Translations under genes and position numbers: made by a program
The notes under the pieces: generated by a model
Seen by the model: the letters and a program-made list of their open reading frames with translations, nothing else
Databases searched by the model: none
Told to the model about the DNA's origin: nothing
Source: Spirochaetales bacterium
Lineage (GTDB): Bacteria > Spirochaetota > Spirochaetia > Sphaerochaetales > Sphaerochaetaceae
Direction of reading: 5' to 3'
Length of the DNA: 6,189 nucleotides
NCBI GenBank assembly: GCA_012519125.1
Contig: JAAYQY010000216.1
Coordinates: 1 to 6,189, forward strand
In this document: positions 1 to 4,935 of the stretch, in pieces
How positions within the stretch are numbered: position 1 is the first letter of the stretch
Layout: every line of letters starts with the position of its first letter

Positions 1-1006
1 AAGCCATATCCTGTACAACGGTCTTGATCTCGTTGATGGAGAGGGCATCGGGGTGCTTTGCAGCGCCTTCAGCAACCAATACGACGTACCATTCGGTGAA
101 GGTTGCCTGGGCTACGGGGCTGGAAAGAATCCAGTCGTACAGTCTCTTGGCATTGACGGTATCCTTGCCGCCCTTGACGAGGGACATGGAAGCCAATTCG
201 TAGCCGGTTCCTTCACTTGGTGCGGTGATGAGCACTGGTGATCCTGCTTCCTTGAGCTTGACCTGGTCGTGGGCATAGCCGATGGCAATGGGGATCTCGC
301 CGGTTGCAACGCTCTTGCCAGGGGCAGAGCCGCTCTTGGTGTACTGGTCGATGTTCTTGTCCAGCTCTTTCATGTACTCGATCATCTTGTCCTCAGTGCC
401 GAAGATATCGAGCATCGTGGTCAGGACGTTGTAGGCAGTACCGGAGGAGTTCGGGTTTGCAACGCGGATATATCCCTTGTACTCGGGCTTCAGCAGGTCT
501 GCCCAGCTCTTCGGAGCCTCGAAACCCAGTTCCTTGGCACGGTCAAGGTTGGTGACGAAGGTAAGGGGTCCGACATACAGACCGATGAAATAGTTCTCAG
601 CATCGCGGAACTGCTCGGGGGTCTTGGACGTATAGCGGCTCACATACGGAGTGGTCAGGTCTTTGCTCTTGGCAGTGATGTGGTCAAGACCGACACCTCC
701 GACCCAGATGGAAGCCTGGGGATTGGCTGACTCAGCTTCAAGACGGGCAACAGCCTCGCCACCGCTGAGACGGACAAAATTGACTTTGATGCCGGTTTCA
801 GCCTCAAAGAGCTGGAACAGCTTGGCTGCAAGGGGCTCCTCAAGGGTTGTGTAGGCGTTTACGCTACCGGATGCGGCGGCTGCCGGAGCAGGAGCTGCTG
901 CCGGTGCTGCGGCGGGTGCTGCAGGTGCTGCTTCCTGACCTCCCTGTGCGAACAGGGAGCCGGTGAGCACTGCCAGAATAAGCAGGATCGCAAGTGTTTT
1001 TTTCAT
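1..1006 (-). CDS. ABC transporter substrate-binding protein, AfuA/FbpA-like (3' end outside window)
   Basis: Extracellular solute receptor of an ABC importer, type 2 periplasmic-binding fold (COG1840-like, the group of iron(III) and 2-aminoethylphosphonate binders). The window holds 335 codons; the family is usually about 340-360 residues, so only the C-terminal tail is missing. Residues 1-21 form a signal peptide (MKK, hydrophobic run, then LFA before Gln22). No lipobox cysteine is visible, so signal peptidase I processing is inferred. Residues 24-46 are an Ala/Pro-rich linker, and the binding domain starts near Ser46-Val48 (VNAYTTLEEPLAAKLF). The region GTGYELASM around Tyr269 corresponds to the ligand-contact segment, but the adjacent tyrosine pair of true ferric-binding proteins is not seen, so the substrate is left open. 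Start ATG at 1006 has a good GGAGGA Shine-Dalgarno at 1011-1016. Permease and ATPase genes probably follow beyond the left edge (inference). Confidence 0.85.
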   Translation of the reverse strand, partial: MKKTLAILLILAVLTGSLFAQGGQEAAPAAPAAAPAAAPAPAAAASGSVNAYTTLEEPLAAKLFQLFEAETGIKVNFVRLSGGEAVARLEAESANPQASIWVGGVGLDHITAKSKDLTTPYVSRYTSKTPEQFRDAENYFIGLYVGPLTFVTNLDRAKELGFEAPKSWADLLKPEYKGYIRVANPNSSGTAYNVLTTMLDIFGTEDKMIEYMKELDKNIDQYTKSGSAPGKSVATGEIPIAIGYAHDQVKLKEAGSPVLITAPSEGTGYELASMSLVKGGKDTVNAKRLYDWILSSPVAQATFTEWYVVLVAEGAAKHPDALSINEIKTVVQDMA

Positions 1007-1010
1007 TCTT

Positions 1011-1016
1011 TCCTCC
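1011..1016 (-). promoter_or_regulatory. Shine-Dalgarno site of the substrate-binding protein gene
   Basis: GGAGGA on the minus strand, four bases before the ATG at 1006. It supports this start, which also places a canonical signal peptide at the N-terminus. Confidence 0.75.
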
Positions 1017-1033
1017 AAGTGCAATGTGAACAA

Positions 1034-1049
1034 CCATCCTTATGGATGG
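1034..1049 (-). repeat. Inverted repeat in the leader of the substrate-binding protein gene
   Basis: Perfect 6-bp inverted repeat CCATCC-N4-GGATGG lying between the proposed promoter (1069-1098) and the ribosome binding site. It could be an operator or a small 5'-leader hairpin. No U-tract follows, so it is not an intrinsic terminator. It does not resemble a Fur box. Confidence 0.5.
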
Positions 1050-1068
1050 ATAAATACAACAATACGTA

Positions 1069-1098
1069 ATGCTAACCCCCTGCCCTTTGCGCCGTCAA
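1069..1098 (-). promoter_or_regulatory. Candidate sigma70-type promoter of the substrate-binding protein gene
   Basis: Minus-strand -35 TTGACG (1093-1098, 5 of 6 consensus bases), 18-bp spacer, -10 TAGCAT (1069-1074, 4 of 6). Transcription would begin near 1062 and give a leader of about 55 nt containing the inverted repeat at 1034-1049. It lies just downstream of the GNAT gene, giving the transporter gene its own start of transcription. Confidence 0.45.
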
Positions 1099-1116
1099 GC
1101 TAAATAACTGTAAGGT

Positions 1117-1137
1117 AAAAAACAGTGACACTATCAC
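1117..1137 (-). terminator. Weak candidate terminator after the GNAT gene
   Basis: On the minus strand a short stem GTGA/TCAC (1134-1137 with 1125-1128, 5-nt loop) overlaps the stop codon and is followed, after two bases, by six T (1122-1117). With a 4-bp stem, termination would be inefficient at best. Some transcripts may read through into the substrate-binding protein gene. Confidence 0.25.
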
Positions 1138-1988
1138 AAAATCAATCTATGGTAGTCGACTTGGCTGCACACCTGGAAACCAAGGTTGCGATACAGAGCC
1201 AAAGCCGGGGGATTCTCAGAGTCAACTTCCAAAAGCAGGGTTTCAACGCTCCTGAACACTTCATCCAAGGTAAGGCACATCATCGCCCTGCCATAGCCTT
1301 TGCCTCTGGTATCGGGATGGATGGCGACTCCGTGAAGCATGACCCGCTCTTCGTTTTCGTGATGTACGTTCAGCATTCCGACAATCTGATTGTCTACCTC
1401 ATAGACAAATACATCTCTTTCAGAATCGGAAAGCAGAATATCCAGATCCTTGGTAGCTGCACTGTACTCCTCTTCAAAGGTCTCACACACAATTGGGTCT
1501 GCAAGCAAGCGATTCACCTTCGTGAGCCTGATCAGCTTTCCTTTTGCAGGCCTGCTCTTCCAATTTCTTCTTTCAAGGGCCATCACGTATTCACTTCTGT
1601 CCAGCGTGGGATACCGCTTCCTTAGGTACGCTTTCCCGCATTTGCTGTTGATTTCACATTGGAACAAGGCCTGTTTGAACGGCATGTGCTGATACTGCTT
1701 CAACGCCTCCTGGACCAAGGTGGTGAAGTACCCCTTCTTCCGATGAGATGGGTGGGTGAATCCGTTGAATTCAACTTCACCCGGGGAAGGAAAGAATGCG
1801 CAGAGAAAGCTCACCAGCTCGTCGCTTTCATAGAGCATGAAAAAGCATGGTTTCTCCTTGTCGATATTCATCTCTGAGGAGAGATAGACCTCGTTTCCCA
1901 GCTGCTCTAAGTGAAATGCCCTCTCTTGCAAGGCCTTGATTTGTTCTTCTTGTCCCGTTGTCAGGGTACTGGTTGCGATGATGTTCAT
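1134..1988 (-). CDS. Tandem GNAT-family N-acetyltransferase
   Basis: 284-residue cytoplasmic protein with two GNAT-type halves. The C-terminal half (about 145-284) is canonical: acetyl-CoA binding motif A, VAIHPDTRGKGYG (221-233, with Arg228, Gly231 and Gly233 of R-x-x-G-x-G), and motif B, ENPPALALYRNLGF (258-271), with Tyr266 in the usual general-acid position. The N-terminal half (1-140) keeps the fold pattern but has a degenerate motif A (GFTHPSHRKKGYF, 76-88), as in other double-GNAT proteins where one half no longer binds acetyl-CoA. The acceptor substrate cannot be told from sequence. The ATG at 1988 is the first start after an in-frame TGA at 2019-2021. It has no Shine-Dalgarno (CTTCCTCCC precedes it) and sits 17 nt past the eda terminator. 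An internal start at Met40 would cut into the first domain and is less likely. Confidence 0.85.
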   Translation of the reverse strand: MNIIATSTLTTGQEEQIKALQERAFHLEQLGNEVYLSSEMNIDKEKPCFFMLYESDELVSFLCAFFPSPGEVEFNGFTHPSHRKKGYFTTLVQEALKQYQHMPFKQALFQCEINSKCGKAYLRKRYPTLDRSEYVMALERRNWKSRPAKGKLIRLTKVNRLLADPIVCETFEEEYSAATKDLDILLSDSERDVFVYEVDNQIVGMLNVHHENEERVMLHGVAIHPDTRGKGYGRAMMCLTLDEVFRSVETLLLEVDSENPPALALYRNLGFQVCSQVDYHRLIL

Positions 1989-2005
1989 GGGAGGAAGTAT
2001 TGCGC

Positions 2006-2039
2006 AAAAAAGCCGGCTTCACCAGAGGAAAGCCGGCTT
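2006..2039 (-). terminator. Rho-independent terminator of eda
   Basis: On the minus strand two copies of the 10-bp sequence AAGCCGGCTT (2030-2039 and 2010-2019) pair as a GC-rich stem with a 10-nt loop, and the T-run continues to 2006 (six T in all). It begins 20 bp after the eda stop codon. Each arm is itself a perfect palindrome, which is unusual. There is no T-tract for the plus strand. Confidence 0.85.
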
Positions 2040-2059
2040 GGAAAAGGACTTTGGATTAC

Positions 2060-3022
2060 TTATGCCCTGATGAGGTGGAGGGCGAAGCCTCCTGCCTCCT
2101 GCTGAAGGTAGCAAACCTTGATCTTGCCCTTCGCATCGCGGTTGATGGTCTCCTCGTTGACCGTGAAACCGAACTTGCCCAGGTAGGCGAGGGTGCGTTC
2201 GATGTCGAAGCAGCGGAAGCCCAGGTGGCCCATCTTTCCCAGGTACATCTTGGGAAGCACCTCGATGGTGGTATCCAGGAAGGTCGAGCTGTTGCCCACC
2301 TTCTTCTTCATCCCGAAGGCCTCAAGGGCTGAGATGGTCTTCTCTGCCTGTTCCCCATCCTCGTTGTTGATGCCCAGGTGGGCGAACTCGAGGCCCTGCA
2401 GGGCCGTCACCGCTTCCCGGCTCAGGGCCGTGATCGCAGCCCAGTCCTCGCTCTCGATGAGGTCGGCCTTCACCATCCACGAGCCGCCTACGGCAAGTAC
2501 GTTCGGCTGCTTGGCATAGGAGGCGAGATTGGCTGTGCTCACCCCGCCGGTGGGCATGAAGCGCAGGTTGGGGAAGGGCCCTGCGAAATTCTTGAGCATC
2601 TCCACCCCGCCGCTGGCCTCGGCCGGGAAGAACTTGAGGGTGGTAAGGCCGCGGTCAAGCCCCGCCTCGATGTCGCTGGGGGTGCATACACCCGGTACGA
2701 TGGGGATGTTGCGCTCAAGGCACCAGTCCACCACCTTGGGGTTGAAGCCCGGGCTGACGATGAAGCGTGCTCCCGCCTTTACGGCCTTCTCGGCAAACTC
2801 CACGTTGATGACCGTGCCCGCCCCTACCAGCATCTCGGGATAGGCTTGGCTGATGAGCCTGATCGACTCCTCGGCCGCAGCGGTCCTGAAGGTCACCTCG
2901 GCGCAGGGCAGGCCCCCGTCGATCAGAGCCTTGGCAAGGCCGACGGCCTTGGAGGCATCATCAATTTTCACTACCGGTACCAGTCCAATCTGGTGAAGTT
3001 GTGCAAACAGTGCTTCATGCAT
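2060..3022 (-). CDS. eda: KDPG aldolase (2-dehydro-3-deoxyphosphogluconate aldolase) with C-terminal VOC-like domain
   Basis: Class I aldolase that cleaves 2-keto-3-deoxy-6-phosphogluconate into pyruvate and glyceraldehyde-3-phosphate; many members also act on 4-hydroxy-2-oxoglutarate. Residues 1-210 are a full-length Eda domain. Lys130 (TTLKFFPAE) is the Schiff-base lysine, Glu42 and Arg46 lie in AEVTFRT, Thr70 in GAGTV, and MPTGGV (156-161) is the phosphate-binding loop; these match Glu45, Arg49, Thr73 and Lys133 of E. coli Eda. Residues 211-320 are extra, since ordinary Eda ends near 210. They look like two beta-alpha modules of the vicinal-oxygen-chelate (glyoxalase) fold, each opening with a His-Leu-Gly strand (HLGIN 215-219, HLGFR 266-270). 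The start at 3022 has AAAGGAGT 8 nt upstream. The gene is divergent from kdgK, and the sampled line is richer in GC than the GNAT and transporter genes. Confidence 0.93.
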   Translation of the reverse strand: MHEALFAQLHQIGLVPVVKIDDASKAVGLAKALIDGGLPCAEVTFRTAAAEESIRLISQAYPEMLVGAGTVINVEFAEKAVKAGARFIVSPGFNPKVVDWCLERNIPIVPGVCTPSDIEAGLDRGLTTLKFFPAEASGGVEMLKNFAGPFPNLRFMPTGGVSTANLASYAKQPNVLAVGGSWMVKADLIESEDWAAITALSREAVTALQGLEFAHLGINNEDGEQAEKTISALEAFGMKKKVGNSSTFLDTTIEVLPKMYLGKMGHLGFRCFDIERTLAYLGKFGFTVNEETINRDAKGKIKVCYLQQEAGGFALHLIRA

Positions 3023-3030
3023 AGCGTTGA

Positions 3031-3037
3031 CTCCTTT
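3031..3037 (-). promoter_or_regulatory. Shine-Dalgarno site of eda
   Basis: AAAGGAG on the minus strand, eight to nine bases before the ATG at 3022. It favours this start over the out-of-frame ATG four bases further in. Confidence 0.7.
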
Positions 3038-3049
3038 GATATTCCAATA

Positions 3050-3066
3050 TTGAAACGTTGTTCCAA
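3050..3066. promoter_or_regulatory. Candidate KdgR/IclR-like operator
   Basis: 17-bp imperfect palindrome TTGAAAC-GTT-GTTCCAA, six of seven half-site positions symmetric. As I recall the enterobacterial KdgR box, it has a GAAAC-N3-GTTTC core, and this site matches that arrangement with one changed base. It would sit about 13-29 nt downstream of the proposed eda transcription start (a repression position) and just upstream of the kdgK -35 element. A further TTCCAA at 3042-3047 may extend the site. The regulator is not in the window, so the assignment is inference. Confidence 0.45.
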
Positions 3067-3073
3067 AATAATA

Positions 3074-3102
3074 TTGACAGACCTCAGCATACCCTCTATG
3101 AT
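3074..3102 (+). promoter_or_regulatory. Promoter of kdgK
   Basis: Perfect -35 TTGACA (3074-3079), 17-bp spacer, -10 TATGAT (3097-3102, 5 of 6). Predicted transcription start is near 3109, giving a leader of about 46 nt before the ATG at 3155. It overlaps almost completely with the opposite-facing eda promoter. Confidence 0.75.
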
Positions 3103-3114
3103 TTCAAATATCAA
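3086..3114 (-). promoter_or_regulatory. Promoter of eda
   Basis: On the minus strand -35 TTGATA (3109-3114, 5 of 6), 17-bp spacer, -10 TATGCT (3086-3091). Predicted start is near 3079, leader about 57 nt, so the palindrome at 3050-3066 falls in the transcribed leader. Its -10 element lies in the spacer of the kdgK promoter and vice versa. Confidence 0.65.
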
Positions 3115-3143
3115 GAGGATAATTCCGTTTAGAACAAAACTCC

Positions 3144-3150
3144 AGGAGGA
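3144..3150 (+). promoter_or_regulatory. Shine-Dalgarno site of kdgK
   Basis: AGGAGGA, four bases before ATG 3155. It decides the start: the same frame stays open far upstream through the antisense of eda, but the family N-terminus (KKFVTFGEIMLRL) begins exactly here, downstream of the promoter. Confidence 0.85.
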
Positions 3151-3154
3151 ATAT

Positions 3155-4192
3155 ATGGGTAAGAAGTTTGTGACATTTGGTGAAATCATGCTGCGGTTGA
3201 AATCTCCCGGACACGAGCGTTTCTTCCAGTCTCCCTCACTCGAAGCAACCTTTGGTGGTGGAGAAGCCAATGTAGCGGTCTCACTCTCCCTGCTGGGAAA
3301 AGACGCCAAGTTTGTTACCGCTCTTCCTGCCAACGCAATTGGTGAAGCTGCAGTGCGTGAAGTCCGCAAATACGGTGTGGACACTTCCGCCATCAACATG
3401 ACCAAGGGTGGCCGGGTAGGCATTTACTTCTTGGAGACAGGGGCAAACCAGAGACCGAGCGCTGTTGTCTACGACCGTGCAGAGTCCTCGATTGCCTTGG
3501 CTAAACCGTCAGATTTTGACTTTGCAGCCATCATGGGCGATGCAGCCTGGCTGCACGTAACCGGTATCACCCCGGCCATCAGCCAAGATGCCGCTGACAG
3601 TTGCCTCTCTGCCATGCAGGCAGCCAAGAAGAGTGGTGCAACCGTCTCGGTCGACCTCAACTATCGCAAGAAGCTTTGGAATTACGGAAAGAAGGCTCCT
3701 GAAGTCATGCGCGAGCTGGTCAAATACGCCGATGTCATCGTTGCCAACGAGGAAGATATCCAGAAGTGTCTGGGCATTGAAGCGAAGGTCGACGTCACCA
3801 GTGGTGAGTTGGACATCGAGGTGTATAAGGAGCTCACTGCTGAGGTGAAGCGCCAGTTCCCGAATATCAGCGTGGTTGCCGTTACCCTGCGTGAAAGCAA
3901 GAGTGCCGACCACAACGGTTGGAGTGCGGCCCTCAGTGGCAAGAGTGGGTTCTACCTCTCCCGCCACTATGAGATCACCGATATCATCGACCGCGTCGGT
4001 GGTGGTGACTCCTTCTCTGCAGGCCTGATCTATGCACTCAGCGAATATGGCGATGATGAGCAGTATGCCATCAACTTCGCTGTTGCGGCCTCTGCGTTGA
4101 AGCACTCCATCGACGGAGACTTCAACCTCGCCACCAAGGCTGAGGTGGAAGCCCTGCTCAAAGGTGATGGAAGCGGTCGCGTACAGCGCTAG
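3155..4192 (+). CDS. kdgK: 2-keto-3-deoxygluconate kinase (PfkB/ribokinase family)
   Basis: Cytoplasmic kinase, 345 residues, converting 2-keto-3-deoxygluconate and ATP to KDPG, the substrate of the divergent eda product. PfkB signature 1 is at FGGGEANVAVSLSLLG (33-48). Signature 2, DRVGGGDSFSAG, contains the catalytic base Asp285 in GGGD, the anion-hole form typical of KDG kinases. The N-terminus VTFGEIMLRL with a nearby Pro-Gly-His and the segment VDLNYRKKLW also fit this subfamily better than fructokinase or ribokinase. The length is at the upper end of the usual 310-345 range and there is no sign of truncation. Transcription is from a near-consensus promoter overlapping that of eda and ends at a strong terminator about 20 bp after the stop, so the gene is probably monocistronic. 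Sugar specificity rests on family resemblance plus the eda neighbour; a related sugar kinase is the alternative. Confidence 0.92.
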   Translation: MGKKFVTFGEIMLRLKSPGHERFFQSPSLEATFGGGEANVAVSLSLLGKDAKFVTALPANAIGEAAVREVRKYGVDTSAINMTKGGRVGIYFLETGANQRPSAVVYDRAESSIALAKPSDFDFAAIMGDAAWLHVTGITPAISQDAADSCLSAMQAAKKSGATVSVDLNYRKKLWNYGKKAPEVMRELVKYADVIVANEEDIQKCLGIEAKVDVTSGELDIEVYKELTAEVKRQFPNISVVAVTLRESKSADHNGWSAALSGKSGFYLSRHYEITDIIDRVGGGDSFSAGLIYALSEYGDDEQYAINFAVAASALKHSIDGDFNLATKAEVEALLKGDGSGRVQR

Positions 4193-4210
4193 ATGTGCTG
4201 AGTTGGATCG

Positions 4211-4245
4211 AAGGGAGTGAGGCAATGTGCTTCACTCCTTTTTTT
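4211..4245 (+). terminator. Rho-independent terminator of kdgK
   Basis: Stem GGAGTGAGGC / GCTTCACTCC (4214-4223 with 4229-4238, one G-U pair), 5-nt loop, then seven T (4239-4245). It starts about 20 bp after the kdgK stop. Confidence 0.92.
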
Positions 4246-4299
4246 ATCGTCTTTACCTAACCTTTATCTTCTGTTCGCAGACTCTGTATGCCGCCTTCC

Positions 4300-4305
4300 T
4301 ATACT
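4300..4305 (+). promoter_or_regulatory. Possible -10 element for the DUF2202 gene
   Basis: TATACT (5 of 6 consensus) lies 24 bp before the ATG at 4330 and would give a leader of about 18 nt ending in the ribosome binding site. No convincing -35 is seen 16-18 bp upstream. The strong terminator just before this region makes a separate promoter in 4246-4316 likely, but its exact place is uncertain. Confidence 0.3.
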
Positions 4306-4316
4306 CAGGTCAGTAC

Positions 4317-4323
4317 AAAGGAG
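4317..4323 (+). promoter_or_regulatory. Shine-Dalgarno site of the DUF2202 gene
   Basis: AAAGGAG with six bases to ATG 4330. It favours this start over the in-frame ATG at 4288, which has no such site and would put 14 polar residues ahead of the signal peptide. Confidence 0.8.
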
Positions 4324-4329
4324 TCATAT

Positions 4330-4935
4330 ATGTATAAAACATTAATCGTAACCCTTATTCTTATCGTGCTGGGCAGCTTCACCCTTGTCGCACAACCTCT
4401 TGAAGAGCAGCAGAACGTGGTGATGGAAGAGACCATGGTCACCACCCATGGCGAGGACGGACTCACCTACATGAGGGAAGAAGAGAAGCTTGCCCGTGAT
4501 GTCTACCTTGCCCTCTATGAGGAGTGGGGTATCCGGACGTTCCTCAACATTGCCAAAGCAGAGCAACAGCATATGGACGCGGTAGGGGCACTGCTGGATG
4601 CAAGAGGGCTTGAGGATCCTGCAAAGGACGCACAGGTCGGTGTCTTCCAGAATGCCGAGCTTGCCAAGCTCTATGATGAACTGGTGACCTTGGGCAGCAA
4701 GAGTGCGGCAGAGGCATTCCTCGTAGGTGCAATCATTGAGGATCTGGATATCTACGACTTGAACCAGTTTCTTGCCCAGACAGAGGATGAAGCAGAAATT
4801 TGGGTTTACACCAACCTCAAGCGTGGATCGGAGAATCATATGCGTAGCTTTGTCCGCCAACTGGAGCGGTACGGCACAACCTATGAAGCGCGCTACATCT
4901 CATCTGAGGAACTTGCTTCAATCCTGAGGCGCTGA
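4330..4935 (+). CDS. Exported ferritin-like DUF2202 protein
   Basis: 201-residue protein of the DUF2202 family (ferritin-like four-helix fold); its biochemical role is not established. Residues 1-21 are a signal peptide (MYK, hydrophobic stretch, cleavage likely after LVA21); there is no lipobox, so it should be free in the periplasm or outside the membrane. The mature part is helical and carries the carboxylate/histidine pattern of a dinuclear metal site: Glu50-52 in YMREEEKLARDVY (47-59), Glu78 and His81 in AEQQH, Glu137 in the family hallmark IEDLDIYDL (136-144), and Glu168 with His170 in GSENHMRSF. Metal binding and a role in oxidative or metal stress are inference. It is preceded by the kdgK terminator, so it is not part of the sugar-acid operon. 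Its last 18 bp overlap the 3' end of the convergent acyltransferase gene. Confidence 0.88.
   Translation: MYKTLIVTLILIVLGSFTLVAQPLEEQQNVVMEETMVTTHGEDGLTYMREEEKLARDVYLALYEEWGIRTFLNIAKAEQQHMDAVGALLDARGLEDPAKDAQVGVFQNAELAKLYDELVTLGSKSAAEAFLVGAIIEDLDIYDLNQFLAQTEDEAEIWVYTNLKRGSENHMRSFVRQLERYGTTYEARYISSEELASILRR

Noticed and set aside
269..730. Plus-strand open frame of 153 codons
   Set aside because: It lies antisense to the substrate-binding protein gene, has no ribosome site, and the minus-strand frame gives a clear family protein with signal peptide.
1125..1625. Plus-strand open frame of 166 codons
   Set aside because: Antisense to the GNAT gene, without ribosome site or recognisable domain.
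1991..1997. GAGGAAG on the plus strand resembling a ribosome binding site
   Set aside because: No plus-strand gene begins after it; the sequence is the complement of the GNAT start region.
3039..3050. ATATT-CC-AATAT palindrome next to the eda ribosome site
   Set aside because: Short, AT-only arms; likely by chance. It overlaps the better-supported palindrome at 3050-3066.
2378..3154. Open plus-strand frame of about 259 codons running in phase into kdgK
   Set aside because: It is the antisense of eda, kept open by GC-rich codons. The kinase domain begins at 3155 with its own ribosome site and promoter, and the upstream translation resembles no protein I know.
3509..4225. Minus-strand open frame of 238 codons
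   Set aside because: It is the shadow of kdgK; its translation shows no recognisable domain and it starts inside the kdgK terminator.
4288..4329. Upstream in-frame ATG that would lengthen the DUF2202 protein by 14 residues
   Set aside because: No Shine-Dalgarno, it would displace the signal peptide from the N-terminus, and a strong ribosome site serves the ATG at 4330.
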